64,000 nucleotides of DNA. It comes from Dehalococcoidia bacterium (lineage in GTDB: Bacteria > Chloroflexota > Dehalococcoidia > Lucifugimonadales > SHYT01). Shown one piece after another: positions 27,379 to 34,341 of the stretch (its first letter is position 1; every line of letters begins with the position of its first letter). The stretch is taken from the NCBI GenBank assembly GCA_009693055.1, contig SHYA01000001.1, forward strand, positions 248,001-312,000, read 5' to 3'. The position numbers and the translations under genes are program-made. The notes under the pieces were generated by a model. The model worked only from the letters and a program-made list of their open reading frames with translations, ran no database searches and was not told where the DNA came from.

Positions 27379-27720
27379 ATGAGTTTCCGGGCCTACATCC
27401 TGCTGTGTGCTGATAATTCGTACTACACCGGCCACACTGACAACCTTGAAACGCGAGTCGTTGCTCATGAGCGCGGAGAGATCCCTGGGTATACGTTCAC
27501 TCGGAGGCTTGTCCATTTAGCTTTCGCCCAGGATGTTCCTACGCGAGCGGAAGCTATTTCGGCGGAGCGGCAGATAAAGGGTTGGGGTCAACGAAAGAAG
27601 GAAGCGTTGATTAAGGGCGAGTGGGAACGGTTGCCGGAGTTGGCCAAGTCCTCATTTGGAACGCGGAAGGTGATTACAAAGCAAGGACACCCTTCGACAA
27701 GCTCAGGGCGAACGGAATAA
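27379..27720 (+). CDS. GIY-YIG nuclease superfamily protein
   Basis: The 113-aa single-domain protein resembles the small YhbQ/UvrC-N-like family. YILLCADNSYYTGHT, NLETRVVAHERG and the KGWGQRKKEALIKGE segment fit the GIY-YIG fold, with the two Tyr, Arg and Glu positions present. The cellular role of these proteins is poorly defined. The last about 10 residues (HPSTSSGRTE) are encoded by a family C repeat, so the native C-terminus has been replaced or extended. The gene lies between two repeats in a repeat-rich zone. Confidence 0.85.
   Translation: MSFRAYILLCADNSYYTGHTDNLETRVVAHERGEIPGYTFTRRLVHLAFAQDVPTRAEAISAERQIKGWGQRKKEALIKGEWERLPELAKSSFGTRKVITKQGHPSTSSGRTE
27689..27716. repeat. Family C repeat at the GIY-YIG gene 3' end
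   Basis: CCCTTCGACAAGCTCAGGGC and following AACGG; translated in frame as PSTSSGRTE before the stop. It is inverted relative to the copy at 27331. Confidence 0.85.
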
Positions 27721-27808
27721 GGGCGCACCGCCTTACAATTAAGATGGCTTCCACCAGACCACCGTGGACTTGACACCTCCATTTGTCTGAAGTCGTTCAA
27801 ACACATTT

Positions 27809-27845
27809 CCCCTCTCCACATGGTGGAGAGGGGTTAGGGGTGAGG
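27809..27845. repeat. Family A palindrome upstream of pcrA
   Basis: The stem CCCCTCTCCAC/GTGGAGAGGGG with loop ATG is followed by TTAGGGGTGAGG. It lies in the 140-bp gap before pcrA, ending 15 nt before its start codon, so it probably forms part of the mRNA leader. Confidence 0.85.
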
Positions 27846-27859
27846 TTCAAAAGATACCA

Positions 27860-30190
27860 ATGACAGAAACCCACCAGCAAACAACTGACGGAGCGACTGC
27901 TTCCCCCGCCCTCGCCCTCCTCGCCGGCCTCAACCCGGCGCAGCGGGAGGCGGTGGAGCACCTGGAGGGGCCGCTGCTCATCGTGGCGGGGCCCGGCTCC
28001 GGCAAGACGCGCGTCATCACCCACCGGATCGCGTACCTGGTGCGCATCGTGGGCGTGAGCCCGCACCGGGTCTGCGCCGTCACGTTCACGAACAAGGCGG
28101 CCAAGGAGATGCGCGAGCGGCTGGCGCGGCTGCTCGGTCCCGACCTGTCGGGGCGGCTGACCGCGGGGACGTTCCACGCGCTCTGCGCCCGGATATTGCG
28201 GCGAGACGGCGCGGCCATCGGCCTCTCGCGTGACTTCGTCATCTACGACACGGACGACCAGCAGGCGGTGCTCAAGCGCGCATTTGAGGCGGAGGACGTG
28301 GACCCCAAGCGCTTCGCCGTGGGCGCGGTGCGCGCCGCGATCTCGCGCGCCAAGGCGCAGCTCATCGGCGTGGAGGCGTTCGGCAACCAGGCCGCGTCGC
28401 CGTACGACCACGTCGTGCACCGGGTGTACGCCCGCTACCAGGCGATGCTTGTCCAGAGCCAGGCGGTGGACTTTGACGACCTGCTGTACAAGACGTACCT
28501 CCTCTTTCACGACCACCCGGAGGTGCTGGCGCGGTATCAGGAGCGGTACCTGCACCTGCTGGTGGACGAGTTCCAGGACACCAACGTGGTGCAGTACGCG
28601 CTGGCGCGGCAGCTCGCGGGCAAGTACCAGAACATCTGCGTGGTGGGCGACCCGGACCAGGCTATCTACTCGTGGCGGCACGCGGACGTGCGGAACATCC
28701 TGAACTTCCAGCGAGACTTCCCGGCGGCCAAGACGGTCCGGCTGGAGACGAACTACCGCTCCACGCCGTACCTGCTCCAGGCGGCGCAGGGGGTCATCGT
28801 GGCGAACCGGCAGCGGATTGAGAAGGCACTGGTGCCGGCCAAGAGCGGCGGCGTCCCCGTCGTGGTCACGGAGGCGTACAACGAGGAGGAGGAGGCGCAA
28901 TGGGTGGTGCGCGAGGTTGACCGGCTGCGCCGCGACGAGGGGTTCCGGTACTCGGACTGCGCCGTGCTCTATCGAGTAAACGCGCAGTCGCGCCCGTTTG
29001 AGGAGGCGTGCCTGCGCTACGGCATCCCGTACAAGCTCGTGGGCGCGCTCCGGTTCTACCAGCGCAAGGAGGTCAAGGACGCCATCGCGTACCTGCGGCT
29101 GGCGCTGAACCCCGCGGACGAGGTGAGCCTGGCGCGCGTGCTGAGCGTCCCCCCAAGGGGCATCGGGCAGAAGACGGCGGACGAGCTGGTGCGCTGGGCC
29201 CGCTCGCAGGGGTGCTCCACGGCGGAGGCGATCCACCGGGTGGCGGGCAGCCTCACCCCTAACGCCGCTCCATATAATGGAGCGGCGGAACGAGGAGAGG
29301 GCAAGGGGGAGAGGTCAGTGGATGCGGCAGGCGAAATCCCTGTCCCTCGCACGGCCCGCGCCGCGCTCGCCCGCTTCTCTGAGCTGCTGCGCGAGATGAC
29401 GAAGGCCGCGATCAAGCTCACGCCTCTGGAGGTGCTGGATCTAGTGCTGGAGCGAGTGGGGTACAAGGAGTTTTTGCTGAAACAGCCCGCGGACGGCGCC
29501 CAGGACGGCGAGGAGCGGTGGGACAACGTCCAGGAGCTGCGCGCGCTGGCGAGTGAGTCCTCCGACCTGCCGCCGCCCGAAGGGCTGGCCACGTTCCTGG
29601 AGCGCGTCGCGTTGGTCTCCGACCAGGACAACCTCGACGAGGCGAAGGAGGGGCTGACGCTTATCACGTTGCACCAGGCGAAGGGGCTTGAGTTCCGCTC
29701 CGTGTTCCTGGTGGGGATGGAGGAGGGGCTGCTGCCGCACACGCGCTCCATGGACTCGCCGGAGGAGCTTGAGGAGGAGCGCCGCTTGTGCTACGTGGGC
29801 ATGACCCGCGCGGAGGAGCGGCTGTACCTGGTGCGGGCGTTCCGCCGCCACATGGCGGGAGGGAGCAGCGCCTCGCTGCCGTCCCGCTTTCTGCGGGACG
29901 TGCCGGTGGAGGCCATGACGCAGCCGGGGGCGCTTGCACGCACGACGCCTCAAGAGCCGCGCCTGACGCGCCGGGAGCGCGCGGCGCTGGCCGGCGAGGG
30001 GCGCCCCGCGGAGCCGCTGCCCGACAAGCCCGCCCTGCGCCCGGGCGACCACGTGCGCCACGAAAAGTTCGGCGAGGGCGTGGTGGCCAGCTTCCAGCCC
30101 TCCGGCTCCGATCACGAGGTGACGGTGGCGTTTGACCAGAACGGCGTCAAGCGGCTGTTGTACTCCGTGGCGCCGCTGGAGAAGCTGTAG
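27860..30190 (+). CDS. pcrA: UvrD/PcrA-type DNA helicase
   Basis: Superfamily 1A 3'-5' helicase of 776 aa for repair and removal of blocked proteins. Motifs: Q-motif LNPAQREAVEHLEGPLLI, Walker A AGPGSGKTRVI, Walker B VDEFQDTN, GDPDQAIYSWRHA, TNYRST, LITLHQAKGLEFRSVFL, VGMTRAEERLYL. The C-terminus ends in a Tudor-like module (GDHVRHEKFGEGVV...) as in PcrA. In subdomain 2B region there is an insert beginning at about residue 464, SLTPNAAPYNGAAERGEGKG, encoded by a family A repeat; it interrupts the sequence between AIHRVAG and ALARFSELL without breaking the frame. Confidence 0.95.
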   Translation: MTETHQQTTDGATASPALALLAGLNPAQREAVEHLEGPLLIVAGPGSGKTRVITHRIAYLVRIVGVSPHRVCAVTFTNKAAKEMRERLARLLGPDLSGRLTAGTFHALCARILRRDGAAIGLSRDFVIYDTDDQQAVLKRAFEAEDVDPKRFAVGAVRAAISRAKAQLIGVEAFGNQAASPYDHVVHRVYARYQAMLVQSQAVDFDDLLYKTYLLFHDHPEVLARYQERYLHLLVDEFQDTNVVQYALARQLAGKYQNICVVGDPDQAIYSWRHADVRNILNFQRDFPAAKTVRLETNYRSTPYLLQAAQGVIVANRQRIEKALVPAKSGGVPVVVTEAYNEEEEAQWVVREVDRLRRDEGFRYSDCAVLYRVNAQSRPFEEACLRYGIPYKLVGALRFYQRKEVKDAIAYLRLALNPADEVSLARVLSVPPRGIGQKTADELVRWARSQGCSTAEAIHRVAGSLTPNAAPYNGAAERGEGKGERSVDAAGEIPVPRTARAALARFSELLREMTKAAIKLTPLEVLDLVLERVGYKEFLLKQPADGAQDGEERWDNVQELRALASESSDLPPPEGLATFLERVALVSDQDNLDEAKEGLTLITLHQAKGLEFRSVFLVGMEEGLLPHTRSMDSPEELEEERRLCYVGMTRAEERLYLVRAFRRHMAGGSSASLPSRFLRDVPVEAMTQPGALARTTPQEPRLTRRERAALAGEGRPAEPLPDKPALRPGDHVRHEKFGEGVVASFQPSGSDHEVTVAFDQNGVKRLLYSVAPLEKL
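29251..29287. repeat. Family A palindrome inside pcrA
   Basis: CCTCACCCCTAA is followed by the stem CGCCGCTCCAT/ATGGAGCGGCG with loop ATA. The whole element is translated in frame. The arms carry compensating changes relative to other copies (CGCCGC and GCGGCG), so base pairing is kept. Confidence 0.9.
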
Positions 30191-30199
30191 AACGCCAGA

Positions 30200-30278
30200 A
30201 GGGGCCATTGGCCCCCTCTGGACTCCCCCAGAGAAATGTTGACGGGGGAGCCCGAGGGGGCTAGAGTCCCCTCGGCGT
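30200..30278. terminator. Hairpin cluster between convergent pcrA and mrfA-like genes
   Basis: There are three inverted repeats in 80 nt: AGGGGCC/GGCCCCT, CTCCCCC/GGGGGAG and CCGAGGGG/CCCCTCGG. The latter two share wording with 36.05, 37.55 and 58.93 kb (family B). The position between convergent genes suggests a shared 3'-end role; there are no T-tracts. Confidence 0.5.
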
Positions 30279-30282
30279 GACC

Positions 30283-32622
30283 CTACCTGTGCAACCCCAA
30301 CAGCGCCTTCAGAAGCGTGACCGCAACGCCCTTGTCTAGCGGGTGGTTGTTGTTGCCACACTTGGGGGAGTAGACGCAGCCTGGGCAGCCCGACTCGCAG
30401 GGGCAGTTGGCGATGACGTCCAGGGTGGCGCGCCACAGCTCCTCGATCCGCTCATAACCGCGCTCCGAGATGCCAACGCCGCCGGGGTGGCCGTCATAGA
30501 TAAAGATAGTGGCGGTGCCGGTGTCCGGGTGGAGGGGCGTGGAGACGCCGCCGATGTCACGCCGGTCGCACAGCGCGAACAGTGGCAGCACCCCAATGGC
30601 GGCGTGCTCCAGCGCGTGCAGCCCGCCCGCCAGGTCCTGCCGCTTGGCCATGAGGGCTTTGCGCGTGTCCTCCGGCAGGTCAAACCAGAGCGCCATCGTG
30701 CGGAAGTGGTGGGGCGGCAGCTCCAGCGGCTCGTCGCCGAGCACCTGGTCCTCGTACTGCGCGATCTTCTTGTAGCCCAGCACCTGGCTGACCACCTCCA
30801 CCTCGCCGTAGAACACCTCCGAGCCGTTGGGTGCCTTTTTCTGCTTGCCGGTGGTGATGATGCGGGTGTCCGTCAGCTCGCGGGCGAGGGTGTAGTACGG
30901 GGCGTCTGTGGCGCCCACGAAGGCGGTGCCGGTGAGCCGGTCCAGGCGGGAGACGAGAAGCGCCTCGCCCTGGTGGAGGTACACCGCGCCCGGGTGGAGC
31001 TGCGTGAAGGCGGACGACTCGCCGATGCCCTCCTCCAGCACGCGGCCCGTCGCCTCCTCCACGACCACGTAGGTGGTGGCGTCCGTGGCGCGCAGCCGCA
31101 CCGCCTGAGCGGGGTACGCGATGCGGGTGTCCGGGAACCAGCCCTCAGCGCCCTCACGGAGCAACTCGTCCCTGGCCAGCTCGTCCACGCACTGGCGGAA
31201 TGTGGGGCCGAACAGCGCCTCGTCCTGGGGCGTCAGCGGCGCCTCGTAGGCGGCGCAGAGCAGGTGCGGCTTGAGGATGTACGGGTTGCCGGGCGAGACG
31301 AGCGCGTGCTCCGGCGAGCGGCCAAAGAAGAACTCCGGGTGGCGCATCAGGTACTGGTCCAGCGGGTCGTTGCGGGCGACGAGGATCGAGAGGGAGGGAG
31401 CGCCGCGGCGGCCGCTGCGCCCTGCCTGCTGCCACGTGCTGGCGATGGTGCCCGGATAGCCGGTTAGCACCGTGGCGTCCAGCCGCCCGATGTCCACCCC
31501 CAGCTCAAGCGCGTTGGTAGCGACCACACCCTTCAGCGTTCCGTCAAACAATTCCCGCTCGATGCGGCGGCGGTCCTCCGGCATGTAGCTGCCGCGATAC
31601 GGGGCCACCTGGCGCGCCAGCGCCTGCCCTGAGCCTGCCGAAGGGGCCGCGCCGTCGCCCGCGTCTGCGGAAGCGTCGTGCTGGCGGAGCAGGTCAAGCA
31701 CGTGGCGGTACACCAGCTCGGCGGAGCGGCGCGAGCGCACAAATGTGATCGTCCGCACTTGCCGGCGTAGCAGCTCGTGGAACAGCAGGGTCGCCTCGCT
31801 GCCCGCGCTGCGCCGGCTCCCCTTCGCCTCGTCCTCCACCGGCGGGTTCCAGAAGCTGAACGTCTTGCCGCCGAACGGCGAGCCGTCCTCCTGCACCTCG
31901 GTGAACGGCAGGCCGGTGAGCGCTTCGGCCAGCTCCCTGGGGTTGCCGATGGTGGCGGAGGAGAGGATGAACTGGGGCGTCGCGCCATAGCGGTGGCACA
32001 CGCGCCGGAGGCGGCGCAGCAGATCCGCCATGTGCGAGCCGAACACGCCGCGGTAGATGTGTGCCTCGTCCACCACGACGTAGCGGATGCCCTGGAACAG
32101 CCGCGACCACATCCTGTGGTTGGGCAAGATGCCGAGGTGGAGCATGTCCGGGTTGGAGAGCACCACCTGGGCGCGGGCGCGGACACCCGTCCGGTCTTCG
32201 TGGGGCGTGTCGCCGTCGTAGATGGCGCACAGCACGCGCGACTGAGGCGGCACCAGGTCGTGCAGGTGCCGGAGCTGGTCCTGGGCGAGCGCCTTGGTGG
32301 GGAACAGGTACAGCGCTTGCGCGAGGCGGTCCTCCAGCGCCGCGGCGAGGACGGGGATGTTGTAGCACAGGCTCTTGCCCGTGGCCGCGGGCGTGGAGAC
32401 TACCACGTTGCGCCCCTCGGCGAGCGCGTCTATCGCCTGGGCCTGGTGCGTGTACAGGCGGGTGATGCCCCGGGCGCGCAGCTGTTCCCGCAACAGGGGG
32501 TGGAGGGGTGCGCACGGCTCCTGGAAGCGCGCCTCGCGGACCGGCACCTCCTGGGTATGCACCAACTGGCCCTTGTACCACGGCCGGTGACGCACCCAGT
32601 CCAGGAACGCTGCGGTGTTCAC
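30283..32622 (-). CDS. DEAD/DEAH-box helicase with C-terminal Zn motif (MrfA/YprA-like)
   Basis: Superfamily 2 helicase of 779 aa. Motif I STPAATGKSLCYN, DEAH-type VVDEAHIYRG, SAT (LSSATIGNP), and motifs V/VI ALELGVDIGRLD and QQAGRSGRRG are present. The C-terminal region ends with four Cys in CPCESGCPGCVYSPKCG, the DUF1998-like domain of MrfA, a 3'-5' helicase linked to mitomycin-type DNA repair. GTG 32622 is preferred; the track's extra 18 residues lie opposite the yraN remnant. A family C repeat is translated in frame (about residues 326-332) between motifs III and V. Confidence 0.9.
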   Translation of the reverse strand: MNTAAFLDWVRHRPWYKGQLVHTQEVPVREARFQEPCAPLHPLLREQLRARGITRLYTHQAQAIDALAEGRNVVVSTPAATGKSLCYNIPVLAAALEDRLAQALYLFPTKALAQDQLRHLHDLVPPQSRVLCAIYDGDTPHEDRTGVRARAQVVLSNPDMLHLGILPNHRMWSRLFQGIRYVVVDEAHIYRGVFGSHMADLLRRLRRVCHRYGATPQFILSSATIGNPRELAEALTGLPFTEVQEDGSPFGGKTFSFWNPPVEDEAKGSRRSAGSEATLLFHELLRRQVRTITFVRSRRSAELVYRHVLDLLRQHDASADAGDGAAPSAGSGQALARQVAPYRGSYMPEDRRRIERELFDGTLKGVVATNALELGVDIGRLDATVLTGYPGTIASTWQQAGRSGRRGAPSLSILVARNDPLDQYLMRHPEFFFGRSPEHALVSPGNPYILKPHLLCAAYEAPLTPQDEALFGPTFRQCVDELARDELLREGAEGWFPDTRIAYPAQAVRLRATDATTYVVVEEATGRVLEEGIGESSAFTQLHPGAVYLHQGEALLVSRLDRLTGTAFVGATDAPYYTLARELTDTRIITTGKQKKAPNGSEVFYGEVEVVSQVLGYKKIAQYEDQVLGDEPLELPPHHFRTMALWFDLPEDTRKALMAKRQDLAGGLHALEHAAIGVLPLFALCDRRDIGGVSTPLHPDTGTATIFIYDGHPGGVGISERGYERIEELWRATLDVIANCPCESGCPGCVYSPKCGNNNHPLDKGVAVTLLKALLGLHR
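31627..31647. repeat. Family C repeat inside the helicase gene
   Basis: CCCTGAGCCTGCCGAAGGGG and one more base. It is translated in frame within AAPSAGSGQALARQ, between the DASADAGDG linker and VAPYRGSY. Confidence 0.85.
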
Positions 32623-32642
32623 GCGGCCATTGTAGCCCCCCT

Positions 32643-32891
32643 CTGGTCTTTGTGGAGGTGAAGACGCGCCGGTCAACGCTCTTTGGGGCAGCGGAGGAGG
32701 CCGTCAGTCGCGCGAAGGGCCAACGGCTGCTCCGGTGCGCGGAGCACTACCTGGCCGAACGCCCGCTGGACGTGCCGTGGCGCGTTGACGTCGTGGCGGT
32801 CACCATCGACGAGAAGGGAACGAAGCCGTCGCGGGTGACGCTGGTGCAGAACGCCGTGACGGGAGACGCGAGGGATAAGCCGGAGCGGTAG
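32643..32891 (+). pseudogene. Beheaded UPF0102/YraN nuclease-fold gene
   Basis: An open frame encodes LVFVEVKTRRST, then EAVSRAKGQRLLRCAEHYL, then PWRVDVVAVTI and NAVT. This is the C-terminal two thirds of the YraN family (PD-(D/E)xK-like fold, commonly near ffh, rnhB and topA). The conserved N-terminal part (GxxGE...GYxIL...GEIDLIA) is absent: upstream codons of this frame are antisense to the helicase start. No start codon or ribosome binding site precedes it. The break lies at about 32630-32643, where the helicase gene begins divergently. Confidence 0.75.
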
Positions 32892-32924
32892 GTGCCCCTA
32901 GCAGGGTGCTAGAAAAGTCCGCGC

Positions 32925-33006
32925 CGCCCTTCGACAGGCTCAGGGTGAACGGAGTGGACGAGGCCGCGGCCATAGCGACCGCTCGTGCTGAGCTTGTCGA
33001 AGCACG
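32925..33006. repeat. Inverted pair of family C repeats
   Basis: One copy (CCCTTCGACAGGCTCAGGG) and one in reverse orientation (TGCTGAGCTTGTCGAAGCA) are separated by about 30 nt. Together they can form a long hairpin between the yraN remnant and the CDGSH gene. Confidence 0.85.
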
Positions 33007-33007
33007 T

Positions 33008-33217
33008 TCAAGAGTCCGCGACGACCTCCGACTTGAACTCCGCCGTGCGGTGTGCGCCGTCGCAGAACGGCTTTGTGGCGGAGTGGCCGCAGCGGCAAAG
33101 GGCGACCGCCGACCCTTCCGGCACCTTCATGGGCTGGTCGTTGGCGTCCAGCAACGTGATTGGCCCCCGGACGATGTAGGGGCCGTCTTTGCGGACCTTG
33201 ATCGATGTGTCTGCCAT
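33008..33217 (-). CDS. CDGSH iron-sulfur domain protein (mitoNEET-like)
   Basis: The 69-aa protein shows the motif CRCGHSATKPFCDGAH, the three-Cys one-His ligand set of the redox-labile [2Fe-2S] CDGSH domain. The N-terminal beta segment (KDGPYIVRGPITLLD) is typical of small bacterial members. Function in bacteria is unclear; iron-sulfur transfer or redox sensing is usual speculation. The ATG has AAGGAGGA upstream. It is a single gene on the minus strand, flanked by the family C pair. Confidence 0.92.
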   Translation of the reverse strand: MADTSIKVRKDGPYIVRGPITLLDANDQPMKVPEGSAVALCRCGHSATKPFCDGAHRTAEFKSEVVADS

Positions 33218-33361
33218 GCTGTTCCTCCTTGCGACAGGGTGCTAGCAGGCATTGTACCAGCATGGAGGGGCCCGCCACTTGCGCGGGACGGCCGTCTCGG
33301 CAATGATAGGGCCAGCACGCACGCGCCAGGGGCAGGGCGCGGTACGGGATAGGAGGAAGTG

Positions 33362-33808
33362 ATGGCGGGAAGCGCGACGAGCAAGAGGCTTCTCGGGTTG
33401 TGGAGGCTGGTATCGCTGAGGACGCAGGCGCCAGGCCGGCCCACAGAGTACCCGCTGGGCAAGAACCCGGTGGGCATCATCAGCTATTACCCGAGCGGGC
33501 ACATGTCGGTGCACCTGATGCGGCGCGGCCGGAAGCGATTTGCGTCGAACGATGCGCGGCAGGTAACGGTGGAGGAGAAGGCTGCGGCGTACGACAGCTT
33601 CGGGGCGTACTTCGGCAAGTTTGAGGTGAAGCCGAAGGAGAAGGCGGTGTACCACCTGGTGGAAGGGGCCTCCTTTCCCAACATGGTGGGGACGGCGCAG
33701 AAGCGGCTGTACGAGTTTAGGGGCAGGCGGCTGACCCTCCGCGCGATTGCGGACCTGCCGGAGGGCGGGCAGTCGGTCACGCAGGTGGTCTGGGAGCGCG
33801 CGGTCTGA
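33362..33808 (+). CDS. Lipocalin-like domain protein
   Basis: The 148-aa protein matches the lipocalin-like family pattern (LLGLWRLVSL at the N-terminus; GIISYYPSGHMSV; AYFGKFEV; VYHLVEGASFPNMVG; RRLTLRA near the C-terminus). It is predicted as an antiparallel beta barrel with no signal peptide. The ligand is unknown. ATG 33362 follows AGGAGG by 5 nt; the GTG codon just before it is less likely. Confidence 0.75.
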   Translation: MAGSATSKRLLGLWRLVSLRTQAPGRPTEYPLGKNPVGIISYYPSGHMSVHLMRRGRKRFASNDARQVTVEEKAAAYDSFGAYFGKFEVKPKEKAVYHLVEGASFPNMVGTAQKRLYEFRGRRLTLRAIADLPEGGQSVTQVVWERAV

Positions 33809-33834
33809 GGCGCTGGGGGCTTGCGCCGCGTCCC

Positions 33835-33845
33835 TGTGCTAGAAT
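33835..33845 (+). promoter_or_regulatory. Extended -10 promoter of the FmdB-type gene
   Basis: TGTGCTAGAAT lies 57 nt before the ATG at 33902 and shares the TGTGC prefix with the rpsT promoter. No good -35 was found. Confidence 0.45.
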
Positions 33846-33901
33846 GAGGCGGAAAGGCCATGGCGGCCGCACTCGGCAACCCAGCCGTGAAGAGAAGGGC
33901 C

Positions 33902-34261
33902 ATGCCTGTTTACGAGTACCGGTGCCAGCAGTGCAAACGGAAGGTGTCGGTGCTCTTTCGGAGCTTCTCGGACACCCGGGCGCCGTCGTGTCAGCATTGC
34001 GGCAGCGCCCAGCTCACGCGGCTCGTATCGCGGGTGACGGTGATGAAGACGTGGGGCGATTCGGTGAGGTTCCCCGGGGCAGAGGCGCTGGACGGCGCGG
34101 ACGAGGGTGACCCCGCGCAGATGACCGAGTGGATGAAGCAGATGAAGCGGGAGCTGGGCGACCCGGACCCGAAGCTCAACGAGTTGGACAAGCTGGACGC
34201 CGGCATTCCGCTGGACGATGCGGGTGGCGACGATGGCACTAGGGGCGACTCGGAGGATTAG
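33902..34261 (+). CDS. FmdB-type putative regulatory zinc-ribbon protein
   Basis: The 119-aa protein starts MPVYEYRCQQC and has a second knuckle CQHCG, making a zinc ribbon of the FmdB/CxxC_CxxC_SSSS family. It is followed by an acidic, probably disordered C-terminus (ADEGDPAQ, LDDAGGDDG). ATG 33902 is the family start; the track's 14 extra residues are not needed. The family's function is uncertain. Followed after 80 nt by thiE, with a structured element between. Confidence 0.85.
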   Translation: MPVYEYRCQQCKRKVSVLFRSFSDTRAPSCQHCGSAQLTRLVSRVTVMKTWGDSVRFPGAEALDGADEGDPAQMTEWMKQMKRELGDPDPKLNELDKLDAGIPLDDAGGDDGTRGDSED

Positions 34262-34266
34262 GGGAG

Positions 34267-34317
34267 CCGTCACGCCCCTGTTGCCGGACAAGTCCGATCG
34301 GCAGAGATGCGTGACGG
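34267..34317 (+). promoter_or_regulatory. Stable hairpin in the fmdB-thiE gap
   Basis: A perfect 9-bp outer stem, CCGTCACGC/GCGTGACGG, encloses an inner imperfect stem (CTGTTG/CGGCAG) and a GGAC/GTCC tip. It lies 25 nt before thiE. It does not match the TPP riboswitch conserved boxes as I know them and has no T-tract. It may be a terminator-like or cis-regulatory element. Confidence 0.4.
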
Positions 34318-34341
34318 CGAGACGACGGAGCGGAAACGGTT

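Noticed and set aside
27770-27798. TTGACA upstream of pcrA as a promoter
   Set aside because: No acceptable -10 at 16-18 nt (TCGTTC); left unassigned.
31777-32661. 294-codon ORF antisense to the helicase
   Set aside because: No domain seen; the helicase frame has all SF2 motifs.
32925-33006. Paired repeats as a CRISPR or IS end
   Set aside because: Only two inverted copies, no spacer array, no transposase, no target-site duplication; they belong to a dispersed repeat family.
34262-34341. TPP riboswitch before thiE
   Set aside because: A hairpin is present but the conserved CTGAGA and ACCTGATC-type boxes are not.
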